Assembly: GCF_048551375.1 (NCBI RefSeq)
Contig: NZ_JBLYZJ010000002.1
Coordinates: 186,001-250,000 of the forward strand
Source: Faucicola sp048551375
Lineage (GTDB): Bacteria; Pseudomonadota; Gammaproteobacteria; Pseudomonadales; Moraxellaceae
Reading direction: 5' to 3'
Length of the DNA: 64,000 bases
Shown: positions 6,281 through 15,304 of the stretch, one piece after another
Layout of the letters: each line of letters opens with the position of its first letter
Numbering within the stretch: the first letter of the stretch is position 1
Notes under the pieces: model-generated
Told to the model about the DNA's origin: nothing
Seen by the model: only the letters and a program-made list of their open reading frames with translations
The model's database searches: none
Translations under genes and position numbers: made by a program

Positions 6281-9091
6281 ATGCCTATGTTAATCCCAAC
6301 GCCTGAGCAAGTTGAAACCCTACGATTAGCCAGTCAATTTGGCTATCGAATTTGGCAAGAAAAACCCACGATTGCTCAGTCCTTTATCAAAAGCTATCCG
6401 CTCACCATGACGCTTAATGACCAACAAATCAAGGATTTAATCCGTGATTATACGTTGGACGATGAGTGCCAAGTGGCGGATGAAGCCTGTGTGATGCGTG
6501 GTTTGCGTCATCTGCGAAATTTGCTGATGCTACGTTGGATTTGGCAAGATGCGTTGGGGCTGATTTCGCTTGAGCAATTGACATGGGAATTAAGCAAGTT
6601 TGCTGATTTTTGTCTGATTTTTGCCAAAGATTATGTGTATCAAGATTTGATTAAACGTTATGGCGAGCCGATTTTTACCATCAAAAATAAAGCCAAAGTT
6701 GATGATTTGGCGATTATTGCGATGGGTAAAATGGGGGCGGAAGAACTCAATTTATCCAGTGATATTGATTTGATTTTTGTGCATCAAGGGCAGGGCGAAA
6801 CCAATGGTAGCCGTGAAAATGGCACAAAGTCGATTGATAATAAAAAGTTTTTTACCAAATGGGGTCAAGGCATTATCAATTTGCTTGATAAGCAAACCCA
6901 AGATGGTTTTGTGTTTCGTATTGATATGCGTCTGCGTCCGTGGGGCGATGGCAGTGATTTGGCGATTCATTTATCCGCCCTCGAAAAATACTTTGCCCAA
7001 CATGGGCGAGCGTGGGAGCGTTTTGCGTGGCTCAAAGCCCGTGTGGTCAATCCGACTGCCTTTGATGACGATTTGCAAGCCTTGATTAAGCCGTTTGTGT
7101 TCCGTTATTATGTCGATTATAGTGCGTTTTCAGCACTTCGTGAGATGAAGTCGCTGATTCAAAACCAAGTCGAACAACGCCAAGATACCGATAATGTCAA
7201 ATTGGGGGCAGGCGGTATTCGAGATATTGAGTTTATTGTGCAGTCATTTCAATTGATTTATGGCGGTCGAGTGGCGAATATTAGCGTGAAACATTGCTTG
7301 ACGGCGATGCAACGTTTGCACGAAATGGGCTTTTTGGATAAACAGACCTATCAAGATTTGGATACCGCCTACCGTTTTTTACGCCGTCTTGAGCATGGTA
7401 TTCAAGCCATTAATGACGAGCAAACCCAACGTTTGCCCAAAGACCCCACGCTTCAAGCCAATCTCGCCCAAGTGCTAGGATTTGCCGATTGGCAAGCGTT
7501 ATTAACACAGCTCAACGCCTATCGTCAAACCGTCAAGCTACCGTTTGACAATATGGTCACTGAGCGTAAACAGCCCAGCGAGCAAGTCAGCATTAACCAT
7601 GATGCCAATATTGAGGCGTTGCAACAACGCTTGACTGCCGACAACCAGCAACGCCTTGAGCAATTTTGGCAAAGTAATTTGGTCAAAAAACTCAGCCAAG
7701 AAGCCAGAAGTCGATTGGATACCGCTTATCCGTTGTTGGTCAATGCCTTGCTACAGCCGACCCTTGAGGATGAGGCGGTCAATGTGGCGTTGCCTCGCTT
7801 GTTGAACTTGCTAGAGGCGGTGAGTGGACGTTCGATTTATTGGGTAATGTTTGCCGAAAACCCAGAAGCCACCACCAAGCTGATTCCCATGCTAGTCGCA
7901 AGCCCTTGGATTGCCGAAGAATTGGCAAGTTATCCTGTGTTATTGGATTCGTTTTTGCGTGAAAAATACCGCCATTTACCCGATAAAGCGGAACTTGATA
8001 GTATTTTACGCCAACAGTTGCTTCGCATTGAGCCAGATGACGAAGAGGGCATGATTAATAGCTTACGGTTTTTCAAAAAAACCCAAGTGCTAGCCGTGGC
8101 TGCCAGTGATGTATTGGCAGAACGTCCGATTATGAAGGTGTCTGATTCGTTGACTTTTATTGCCGAAGTGGTGCTTACCAAGACATTGGAGCGAGTGTTT
8201 AGCAGTTTGGTGCAAAAACATGGCTATCCGCTCAATGCCAAAGGCGAGCCTGTCAGCGAGGCACATAATGGCTTTGCGATTATCGGTTATGGCAAACTGG
8301 GCGGACTTGAGATGAGTTATAGCTCCGACCTTGATTTGGTGTTTATCCATGACATTGATGAAGAAGCGATGACGTTGGGGAATAAACCCATCAGTGGCAT
8401 GAAATTCGCTGCTCGGCTTGCCCAAAAACTGATGAACTATCTGACGGTGCATACCCGTGATGGTCAAGCGTATGAGATTGATATGCGGTTGCGTCCGTCT
8501 GGGCAGGCAGGGATGATGGTGGTTTCGACCCATGCGTTTGAGCGGTATCAACTCGACAAAGCATGGTCATGGGAACATCAAGCCCTCGTGCGAGCCAGAG
8601 CCATCTGCGGTGATAGTGGTGTGATGGCACAATTTGACAAAATTCGCCAACAAGTGCTGACCATACCAAGGGATGAAAATGCGGTGCGTGTCGATGTTGC
8701 CGAAATGCGTCATAAAATGCAAGACCATCTTGGCAGTGATAAACACACCAAACAACAGGGTTTATTCCACCTCAAACAAGACGCAGGCGGATTGGTGGAT
8801 ATCGAATTTATCGCCCAGTTTGCGGTGTTGGCGTATGCCAATGCCCATCCAAGCCTTGCGGTGTGGAGTGATAATGTACGGATTTTTGAGGCATTGGGGC
8901 AGACAGGTATCATTGACCCTGTGGTGTGTGAACAATTGACCCAAGCTTACCTCAAGCTAAGAGCCATGACCCATACGCTGGCATTGGCAGGGCAGAAAAT
9001 CGTGGTAGCAGAAGCCGATTGGCATGAATTGCGTAATTTTGTTGATGAACAATGGCAACGCTTGATTGGTCAACGTCCTCAATCGTTATAA
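6281..9091 (+). CDS. glnE: Bifunctional glutamine synthetase adenylyltransferase/deadenylase
   Basis: 936 aa, close to the usual ~945. Two nucleotidyltransferase domains are in tandem. The N-terminal (deadenylase) domain has MGKMGAEELNLSSDIDLIF near residues 150-166, and the C-terminal (adenylylating) domain has YGKLGGLEMSYSSDLDLVF near 670-688. Each carries the D-x-D metal pair, and the linker includes LGAGGIRDIEFIVQ. Both D-x-D motifs are intact, so both activities should be present. In the family, GlnE attaches or removes AMP on GlnA in response to PII and glutamine, tuning nitrogen assimilation. The start has GGAAG upstream. ilvE follows, as in Acinetobacter relatives, but behind its own promoter. 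Confidence 0.95.
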   Translation: MPMLIPTPEQVETLRLASQFGYRIWQEKPTIAQSFIKSYPLTMTLNDQQIKDLIRDYTLDDECQVADEACVMRGLRHLRNLLMLRWIWQDALGLISLEQLTWELSKFADFCLIFAKDYVYQDLIKRYGEPIFTIKNKAKVDDLAIIAMGKMGAEELNLSSDIDLIFVHQGQGETNGSRENGTKSIDNKKFFTKWGQGIINLLDKQTQDGFVFRIDMRLRPWGDGSDLAIHLSALEKYFAQHGRAWERFAWLKARVVNPTAFDDDLQALIKPFVFRYYVDYSAFSALREMKSLIQNQVEQRQDTDNVKLGAGGIRDIEFIVQSFQLIYGGRVANISVKHCLTAMQRLHEMGFLDKQTYQDLDTAYRFLRRLEHGIQAINDEQTQRLPKDPTLQANLAQVLGFADWQALLTQLNAYRQTVKLPFDNMVTERKQPSEQVSINHDANIEALQQRLTADNQQRLEQFWQSNLVKKLSQEARSRLDTAYPLLVNALLQPTLEDEAVNVALPRLLNLLEAVSGRSIYWVMFAENPEATTKLIPMLVASPWIAEELASYPVLLDSFLREKYRHLPDKAELDSILRQQLLRIEPDDEEGMINSLRFFKKTQVLAVAASDVLAERPIMKVSDSLTFIAEVVLTKTLERVFSSLVQKHGYPLNAKGEPVSEAHNGFAIIGYGKLGGLEMSYSSDLDLVFIHDIDEEAMTLGNKPISGMKFAARLAQKLMNYLTVHTRDGQAYEIDMRLRPSGQAGMMVVSTHAFERYQLDKAWSWEHQALVRARAICGDSGVMAQFDKIRQQVLTIPRDENAVRVDVAEMRHKMQDHLGSDKHTKQQGLFHLKQDAGGLVDIEFIAQFAVLAYANAHPSLAVWSDNVRIFEALGQTGIIDPVVCEQLTQAYLKLRAMTHTLALAGQKIVVAEADWHELRNFVDEQWQRLIGQRPQSL

Positions 9092-9170
9092 ATGGTATTA
9101 ACCCAACCCATAAATATAACTTTTTTTTATATGAAACAAAAAATAATTAATCGTAATTAATGATTAATTA

Positions 9171-9201
9171 TTGAAGTATTCAAGCAAAATTAGCCTATAA
9201 T
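9171..9201 (+). promoter_or_regulatory. Likely sigma-70 promoter of ilvE
   Basis: TTGAAG (9171-9176), a 19-bp spacer, then TATAAT (9196-9201). It lies ~118 bp before the chosen ilvE start in otherwise non-coding AT-rich DNA. Confidence 0.5.
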
Positions 9202-9318
9202 AGCTAATTCGATAGCGTGGATTGGCGATTGCTAATTCATATAAATGAAATTATAGTTGAATATTGTTCGTTTATTAATATACCATTAACGCAAGCATTT
9301 TCAACAAGGAGTGAAAAA

Positions 9319-10263
9319 ATGACAAAAATTCCTAGCATGGCAGACAGAGATGGATTTATTTGGTTGGATGGACAAATGGTTGACTGGCGTGATGCCAAAA
9401 TCCACGTCTTGACCCATACCTTGCATTATGGCATGGGCGTGTTTGAGGGTGTACGTGCCTACAAAACAGCAGATGGACGTACCGCTATTTTTCGTCTTGA
9501 TGACCATACCAAACGCTTGCTTAATTCAGCAAAAATCTTTCAGCTAAAAGTCCCACACAGCTTCGATGAGCTAAACCAAGCCCAAAAACAAGTCGTGAGA
9601 GATAATAAGCTTGAATCAGCCTATCTACGCCCATTGATTTGGGTCGGTTCTGAAAAGCTCGGTATCGCTGCCAAAGACAACACCGTGCATAGCATGATTG
9701 CGACATGGACATGGGGTGCGTATCTCGGTGAAGAAGGCATGGCAAAAGGTATCCGTGTCAAAACCTCAAGCTACACCCACCATCACCCTAACATCACCAT
9801 GTGTAAAGCCAAAGCGGTCAGTAACTACCCAGTATCAATTATGTCAAATCAAGAAGTCACCAAAAATGGCTATGACGAAGCTATCTTGATGGACCCTCAA
9901 GGCTATGTGTGCCAAGGCTCTGGTGAAAACCTATTCTTGGTCAAAGACGGTGAGCTACACACCCCAGACCTTGCTGGCGGTGCATTGGATGGTATCACAC
10001 GCCGTACCATTATCCAGTTTGCTAATGATTTGGGTATCAAGGTGCATGAACGCCGTATCACTCGTGATGAGTTCTACCTTGCGGATGAAATCTTTATGAC
10101 AGGTACAGCTGCCGAAGTCACGCCAATTCGTGAGTATGATGACCGTGAAATCGGTAATGGGGCAAGAGGCGAATTGACCGAAAAAATCCAAAGCTTATAC
10201 TTTGATGTGGTGCAAGGTCGTAATGACAAATACGCTCACTGGTTAAGTTATGTCGATGAGTAA
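9319..10263 (+). CDS. ilvE: Branched-chain amino acid aminotransferase
   Basis: 314 aa class IV PLP aminotransferase. Recognisable blocks are HTLHYGMGVFEGVRAY, the PLP-lysine segment KAKAVSNYP (Lys ~165), GSGENLF, GITRRTI and MTGTAAEVTPI. It catalyses the last step of Leu, Ile and Val synthesis with glutamate as amino donor. The frame is open 34 codons upstream, but AAGGAG at 9306-9311 places the start at ATG 9319, which fits the family N-terminus. A terminator follows. In Acinetobacter, ilvE marks one edge of the LOS outer-core locus, and glycan genes begin here too. Confidence 0.95.
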   Translation: MTKIPSMADRDGFIWLDGQMVDWRDAKIHVLTHTLHYGMGVFEGVRAYKTADGRTAIFRLDDHTKRLLNSAKIFQLKVPHSFDELNQAQKQVVRDNKLESAYLRPLIWVGSEKLGIAAKDNTVHSMIATWTWGAYLGEEGMAKGIRVKTSSYTHHHPNITMCKAKAVSNYPVSIMSNQEVTKNGYDEAILMDPQGYVCQGSGENLFLVKDGELHTPDLAGGALDGITRRTIIQFANDLGIKVHERRITRDEFYLADEIFMTGTAAEVTPIREYDDREIGNGARGELTEKIQSLYFDVVQGRNDKYAHWLSYVDE

Positions 10264-10290
10264 TTGACTTGAGCTAAAAGGTTAAATACT

Positions 10291-10327
10291 AAGGATAGTT
10301 ATGTTAAAATGACTATCCTTTATTTTT
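10291..10327 (+). terminator. Intrinsic terminator after ilvE
   Basis: AAGGATAGT (10291-10299) pairs perfectly with ACTATCCTT (10312-10320), followed by TATTTTTT. It separates ilvE from the glycan operon. Confidence 0.8.
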
Positions 10328-10366
10328 TAACATTAATAACTGGGTGAGCAAGCGGTTAATCATACG

Positions 10367-11485
10367 ATGACAAATAAAATTAAAGTCATACACTTTGTGA
10401 CAGGGGGCTTTTCTGGGGCGACCAATCTTGCAGTTGAATTGGTGCAAGCTCACAACAGCTTTTCAAATTTAAGCGAGCCAAATTTACAAAGTTTGCTTGT
10501 GTTACGCCAAAAGAAGACCACCACTGCCGATAAATTAGCAAGACTAGACAGTCTAGGTATTGATTACCAAGTTGTGACAGGTAGTAGTCATCTAGCCACT
10601 ATCTTTGCTCTCAAAAAAATCTGCCAAGAATTTCAGCCCGATATTTTGGTTGCCCATGGTTTCCCAGAACATTTAATCGGACGTTGGGCGGGCAAGCAGG
10701 CAGGTGTACCGCATTTAATCCAAGTAGAACATGCTTCCAAAGAACGTTATACGCCATTTCGACTGTGGCAAACACGCCATTTGAGTAAATATACCGATTA
10801 TGCGATTGGCGTGTCACAAGGCGTTGCCGATGTGCTTCGCTCTCAAAATTTATCATGTAAAATCATGGCGATTGCTAATGGTATTGATACGCAGAAGTTT
10901 TCTAGTGATAAGCCTTTAGTCGAAAGACAACATGATATTATCATGGTAGCAAGGTTTTCTAAGGGTAAAAATCATGCCGTGTTGCTTGATGCGTTGGCAT
11001 TGTTAAAAAACCAAAATATCACACCAAAACTTAACTTTTTGGGTGCTGGTAACGGTCGTCACGAGCAAGCCGTGGTGGATAAAATCGCTAAACTCGGCTT
11101 ACAAGACCAAGTGATGTTGCTCGGTCATTGCTCCGATATGGCAGAGCAACTGGCGAGTCATAAAGTCTTTGTGTTAGCGAGTTTCCATGAAGGATTAAGT
11201 TTATCCGTCATTGAGGCAATGGCTTCGGGCTGTGTGGTGGTTGGTAGTGATGTGGTGGGTATCAGCGAGTTGATTGAACATGAGCAAGATGGTTTTTTGT
11301 TTGATGTGAATAATGCGACACAACTGGCTGATATTTTGGCAACAACTTTGTCAAACATTGAAAGCTATCAAGCAATGGCAACGCTTTCCCAACAAAAAAC
11401 CGTAAAATATTATGATAAATCCGTGATGGCTGAGAACTATTTAAAGTTATTTAGTCAATTGACCAATACCAACGATAAAAATTAA
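10367..11485 (+). CDS. Glycosyltransferase family 4 (GT-B)
   Basis: 372 aa. The N-terminal half begins IKVIHFVTGGFSGATN, the donor/acceptor fold seen in GT4 enzymes. The C-terminal half has IIMVARFSKGKNH, GAGNGRH and EGLSLSVIEAMASGCVVVGSDVVGISELI, including the E-x7-E-like motif that contacts the nucleotide sugar. It probably adds a sugar to the LOS core at the inner face of the inner membrane. It is first of four rightward genes with short gaps (15, 27 and 35 bp), so co-transcription is likely. The sugar specificity cannot be read from the sequence. Confidence 0.85.
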   Translation: MTNKIKVIHFVTGGFSGATNLAVELVQAHNSFSNLSEPNLQSLLVLRQKKTTTADKLARLDSLGIDYQVVTGSSHLATIFALKKICQEFQPDILVAHGFPEHLIGRWAGKQAGVPHLIQVEHASKERYTPFRLWQTRHLSKYTDYAIGVSQGVADVLRSQNLSCKIMAIANGIDTQKFSSDKPLVERQHDIIMVARFSKGKNHAVLLDALALLKNQNITPKLNFLGAGNGRHEQAVVDKIAKLGLQDQVMLLGHCSDMAEQLASHKVFVLASFHEGLSLSVIEAMASGCVVVGSDVVGISELIEHEQDGFLFDVNNATQLADILATTLSNIESYQAMATLSQQKTVKYYDKSVMAENYLKLFSQLTNTNDKN

Positions 11486-11500
11486 CCTGTAAAACTTACC

Positions 11501-12430
11501 ATGCTAAAAAAATATTTTTACCACGAAGAGTGGAATATTGGTATCGCTAAAAAATCGTCTGACTTGACACTTGATACCTTAACCAATATTTGCCAAGATG
11601 ATAAAATAGTATGGCTTGCGGTGCGTTATCACTTTCAAGCCGACCCTTTCTTGTTTGAATATCAAGGCAAGTTATATGTTTTTTATGAAGCATTAAATCA
11701 TAGCTGGGTCAAAGGGCATTTGCGGTGTCGAGTATTAGATAGTAATTTACACGAATTAGAAGATTTTGCCCTTGATGATATCAATGCGTTGGGCTCTCAT
11801 TTGTCATTTCCACAAGTTTGGCAGACAAATGGCGAGATTTTTTTGATGCCAGAAAGCCATGAAAAAAACGCCATTTATATTTTTAAAGCCATTGATTTTC
11901 CAAAAAAATGGCAAGTGGTGCAAACCATTGACAATGGTAAATACATTGATAGCGTGGTATTTGAGAATAATAATCAAAAGTGGCTAGTCACCAGTTTGCA
12001 CAAAACGGCTGAACGCAAAGTTTTTGGTTATCAAAATGAAGCATGGAAAGCCATTGAGATTGAGTATATTAGCGATGATAATCACAGTCGGCTAGGCGGT
12101 GGGGCATTTAGGCTAGTTCTTGATGAGCAGGTCTATTTACCAGTGCAAGAAAATCACCTTAAAGAGTATGGCAAATCACTGTTTATCAAAGCGTTACACA
12201 TCAATAGCAACAGCCAACCTCTTACTTGGCAAGAGTTGACACAAACACAAATACAGTCACAATCCGTAATCTATCCAGACGGTTTGCATACCTTAAATAT
12301 TAGTGAAAACTATATCATCATTGATGCGAAACGCTGGGTATTTCAGCCGTTTAATTTTTTTGTGCGTAAATACCGTCAAATCAAACAAGCAAAATACCAT
12401 GCCAGTTTAAAATTGACCAATCAAGTATAA
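11501..12430 (+). CDS. Beta-propeller protein, GINT1 N-terminal-like, in glycan cluster
   Basis: 309 aa. The sequence has WNIGIAKK near the N-terminus, then HFQADPFLFEYQGKLYVFYEAL, SHLSFPQVWQTNGEIFLMPE and YPDGLHT. These repeating strands with D-P-F and E-x-L resemble the five-bladed propeller of glycosidase families 43/32 and the N-terminal domain of plant GINT1-type transferases. Bacterial members are common in polysaccharide loci, and a glycosyl-hydrolase-like gene (ghy) is reported in Acinetobacter outer-core loci. No signal peptide is seen, so it probably acts in the cytoplasm. Whether it transfers or cleaves sugars is unknown. The family call rests on pattern memory. Confidence 0.6.
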   Translation: MLKKYFYHEEWNIGIAKKSSDLTLDTLTNICQDDKIVWLAVRYHFQADPFLFEYQGKLYVFYEALNHSWVKGHLRCRVLDSNLHELEDFALDDINALGSHLSFPQVWQTNGEIFLMPESHEKNAIYIFKAIDFPKKWQVVQTIDNGKYIDSVVFENNNQKWLVTSLHKTAERKVFGYQNEAWKAIEIEYISDDNHSRLGGGAFRLVLDEQVYLPVQENHLKEYGKSLFIKALHINSNSQPLTWQELTQTQIQSQSVIYPDGLHTLNISENYIIIDAKRWVFQPFNFFVRKYRQIKQAKYHASLKLTNQV

Positions 12431-12457
12431 TCTTTAATTGAACTCATTTGAGAAGAT

Positions 12458-13435
12458 ATGACTGCAAATAACCATCCTTTTATCAGTATCTTAATCCCTG
12501 TTTATAATGTTGCTGACTATGTCACCGAGTGTATGCAGTCCATTTTAGCTCAAATTGATGAGCGTGCTAATGTGATTTTAATGAATGATGGCTCAACGGA
12601 TAATAGCCGTGAAGTTATTGAGGCATTTTCCAGTCATCCACAAGTCACCATCCATGATGCACCACATAACCGAGGTTTATCTGCCACTCGTAATGCCTTG
12701 TTGCCGTTTGCTACAGGGGAATATGTGTGGTTTATTGATTCGGATGATGTCATGCACGAGGGTGCTTATGCCAAAATTATAGAGCGATTGACAGATGAGC
12801 CTGTGGATGTATTGTTTGGTGACTATATCGCATGGCGAGGTAATTATCGGCGTACCAAACGGAGTTTTGAAGGTAGGGCGAATCACGTTTTCCACAATGA
12901 TAATGAATCGTTTTTTAGAAACTTAGTGGCGACTAACAGTAACTTTGTATGGTGTAAAATTTATAAAAAATCAGTCATTGACAATATCAGCTACCAAGTT
13001 GGCAAAAAGTTTGAAGATATCTATTATATGGCGGATTTGGCGGAATTTTGCCAAACCTATAGTTATCTCAAATACCCACTGATTGACTATCGTGAGCGTG
13101 AAGGCTCGATTGTCAAGTCCATGGATAAACAATATGTCGATGACTTTTTGGGGGGATATCTATATGCGGTGTGTCAATGGCAATCACGCATCGATGAAAA
13201 AACACACCCCGACCAAGATTTTATTTTTTATAAAACCTATAGTCGGTTTGCCAGTATGGTGGCAGAGCTTGACGAGTTGGGACGGCAGGATTTGTTTGAC
13301 CATGTTAAAAGTGAGTTTACCCCAAAATTTAATGTCTATCGTGACCAAGTCAGTAGTAAATTGGGTTGGCTGTCATATCGAAAGTTTAAAAGCAAAGTTA
13401 AATCAGTCGAGCAGATTTTTGCAAAAAACGACTAA
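12458..13435 (+). CDS. Glycosyltransferase family 2 (GT-A)
   Basis: 325 aa. Classical GT2 start FISILIPVYNVADYVTECMQSIL, then MNDGSTDNS, RGLSATRN and FIDSDDVMHE, which holds the DxD metal/nucleotide motif. The C-terminal half is helical, like LOS and capsule transferases. Donor and linkage are unknown. Third gene of the rightward LOS-type operon, 27 bp after the propeller gene. Confidence 0.9.
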   Translation: MTANNHPFISILIPVYNVADYVTECMQSILAQIDERANVILMNDGSTDNSREVIEAFSSHPQVTIHDAPHNRGLSATRNALLPFATGEYVWFIDSDDVMHEGAYAKIIERLTDEPVDVLFGDYIAWRGNYRRTKRSFEGRANHVFHNDNESFFRNLVATNSNFVWCKIYKKSVIDNISYQVGKKFEDIYYMADLAEFCQTYSYLKYPLIDYREREGSIVKSMDKQYVDDFLGGYLYAVCQWQSRIDEKTHPDQDFIFYKTYSRFASMVAELDELGRQDLFDHVKSEFTPKFNVYRDQVSSKLGWLSYRKFKSKVKSVEQIFAKND

Positions 13436-13470
13436 TTAGATGTCGGTTTGGAAAGGGGTTCAACATCTGT

Positions 13471-14460
13471 ATGGCACAATTTAATCAGTTTATTTTTGAT
13501 AATTTTAGTAAAAAGCCATTTAAGCCTTTTTACAATTTGCTAGTACCAAGGGCGACACGTAAACAATGGCAATTTCATTTTGATGAAATGCCAAGGCAAG
13601 AAGCCGTTGCTCAGTTTTGGCAACAGGCAATTATGGATTATGAACAAGGCAAAATCCCCAAGTATGAGATGATTGCCAAACAGCCTGAGTTGGTCGGGCA
13701 AAAAATCATTTGGCAGTATTGGGGGCAGGGGTTAGACGATTTACCAGAGGTAGCACGGTTGTGCTTTGCTTCGGTTGATAAGTTTAAAGGTGATTACCAA
13801 GTTATCAGATTGACTGACAATACGTTCAGTGAATATTTGGATTTGCCACTATTTTTGGAAAAAATTCGTCAACGTTCAGATTTTCGCCCTGCATATTATG
13901 CCGATATTTTACGCACGGCTTTATTAGTAGTGTATGGCGGTGTTTGGCTTGATGCGTCCGTGTTGATGACAGATAAACTACCAAAAGAATATACTGAATA
14001 TGGTTTTTTTGTTTATTCACGATGCCCAAATTCACAGATGAAGCATTGGGCAGAGCATAATGGGCATTGCTATTTTAATTGGCATAATGATTTTAAAGTT
14101 AATTATTTAAATAGTATTATCTTTACTAAACCAAATAGCCAATTAGCAAGTATAGTGCTGGATTTATTATTGTACTTTTGGCAAGCTAATAAACCTGTTA
14201 CACATTATTTTTTCTATCAAATTTTACTAAATGAGCTGAAAGTCGCCATACCTAACTTGTTTAATTTTCCAATTATTGATGATACATTACCTCATTTGCT
14301 TCAAGATGTGATTGAACAAGAATTTAACCCAACATATTTTGAGAATATCAAGCAACTATCAACCTTGCATAAATTGAGTTTGCATGGCACACCAAAAATT
14401 AAAGTATATAATAGCTTAACTTACTATGGTTTTTTAAATACTACTGATGATAAATTTTAA
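13471..14460 (+). CDS. Capsular polysaccharide synthesis-type glycosyltransferase (Caps_synth)
   Basis: 329 aa. KIIWQYWGQGLDDLPEVARLCFASV, the acceptor-side RPAYYADILRTALLVVYGGVWLDASV segment with its DxD-like site, and the helical C-terminus match the Caps_synth (PF05704) family of GT32-like enzymes. It is last of the rightward glycan genes. The 3' half is visibly more AT-rich than the upstream genes, as is common in exchanged glycan genes. Its last 20 bp overlap the end of the opposing gene at 14441. A short hairpin AGATGT/ACATCT (13438-13469) brackets its GGAAAGGGG ribosome-binding site. Confidence 0.8.
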   Translation: MAQFNQFIFDNFSKKPFKPFYNLLVPRATRKQWQFHFDEMPRQEAVAQFWQQAIMDYEQGKIPKYEMIAKQPELVGQKIIWQYWGQGLDDLPEVARLCFASVDKFKGDYQVIRLTDNTFSEYLDLPLFLEKIRQRSDFRPAYYADILRTALLVVYGGVWLDASVLMTDKLPKEYTEYGFFVYSRCPNSQMKHWAEHNGHCYFNWHNDFKVNYLNSIIFTKPNSQLASIVLDLLLYFWQANKPVTHYFFYQILLNELKVAIPNLFNFPIIDDTLPHLLQDVIEQEFNPTYFENIKQLSTLHKLSLHGTPKIKVYNSLTYYGFLNTTDDKF

Positions 14461-15289
14461 ATAAACTAAACCAATTCGCTTTGTCAAAATGACCTTTACC
14501 CAAAAAATGTAATTCAAATAAATTGGGATTTTTGACGTACGTCATCACATAAACGCCTTGGTCATCATCAATAATATTCTCTGCTAAAAGGGCGTGCTGA
14601 ACATCCCCTAAAGCTTTACCAAATTTATGCCATAACTCACTTGTTCCTATAAAAATACTACCAATAATATAAACCTTGTTATGAAAAATCGCATGGTAAG
14701 CATCATCTAGTGTGCTGGCAAAACGAGGGTTTTTGATTACGCCAAAATAATTTGGGCGTTTAATGGTGAAAAAGTGCATAAATTGTGGGTCAAACGCATA
14801 TCTCCACTCAGTAATATCGCCCAAAGTATGTTCATCCCGGCAATAACCAAAATCCACCCAAGCAATCTGCTTATGCTTTGTTAAGCCACCTTTAATCGCT
14901 TGATTGACGAAATGTGTCTTTAGATTATTAATCAATACATAAGTTGGCGAACGGTATTCGGGGTTTTTTCTTAGCTCATTAGGCAACTGATTGTAAAAAT
15001 TAGGGTCATTTTGAATTTTGCTGATTTGAGCAATATATTCGCCATACTCTTTATCTAAATCCACCATAACAAATTGCGTTGGTCGGTCTTGACGTAACTC
15101 AAGTATGCGGTCTTTAAAATTAGGCGTGGTAAATACCACCATATCATTTTCTAACTTCGCCAAATTTGCAAAATAAGCAAAGTATTTATCATTGTTACGA
15201 TTGGCAAAATCGGCAATACCATTTTCTATTGACCAATCACCACGCCCAATATCAAAAAACATAGTTACAATAGAAATATTATTACCCAT
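14441..15289 (-). CDS. HtrL/YibB (WlaTC)-family protein, LOS biosynthesis
   Basis: 282 aa. ISIVTMFFDIGRGDW at the N-terminus, KHKQIAWVDFGYCRD in the middle and the YIIGSIFIGTSELWHKF block are typical of the HtrL_YibB family. Members sit in LPS/LOS loci (E. coli yibB beside the waa cluster, Campylobacter wlaTC) and are thought to be glycosyltransferases. The DFGY motif takes the position of a DxD. The start is supported by AAAGGGAT upstream of the ATG. It converges on, and overlaps by 20 bp, the Caps_synth gene. It follows the DXD glycosyltransferase at 15305 with a 15-bp gap, so those two probably share a transcript. Confidence 0.75.
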   Translation of the reverse strand: MGNNISIVTMFFDIGRGDWSIENGIADFANRNNDKYFAYFANLAKLENDMVVFTTPNFKDRILELRQDRPTQFVMVDLDKEYGEYIAQISKIQNDPNFYNQLPNELRKNPEYRSPTYVLINNLKTHFVNQAIKGGLTKHKQIAWVDFGYCRDEHTLGDITEWRYAFDPQFMHFFTIKRPNYFGVIKNPRFASTLDDAYHAIFHNKVYIIGSIFIGTSELWHKFGKALGDVQHALLAENIIDDDQGVYVMTYVKNPNLFELHFLGKGHFDKANWFSLFKIYHQ

Positions 15290-15304
15290 GATTAATCCCT
15301 TTAA

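Noticed and set aside
8090..8551. 153-aa frame opposite glnE
   Set aside because: Antisense shadow of a fully conserved gene.
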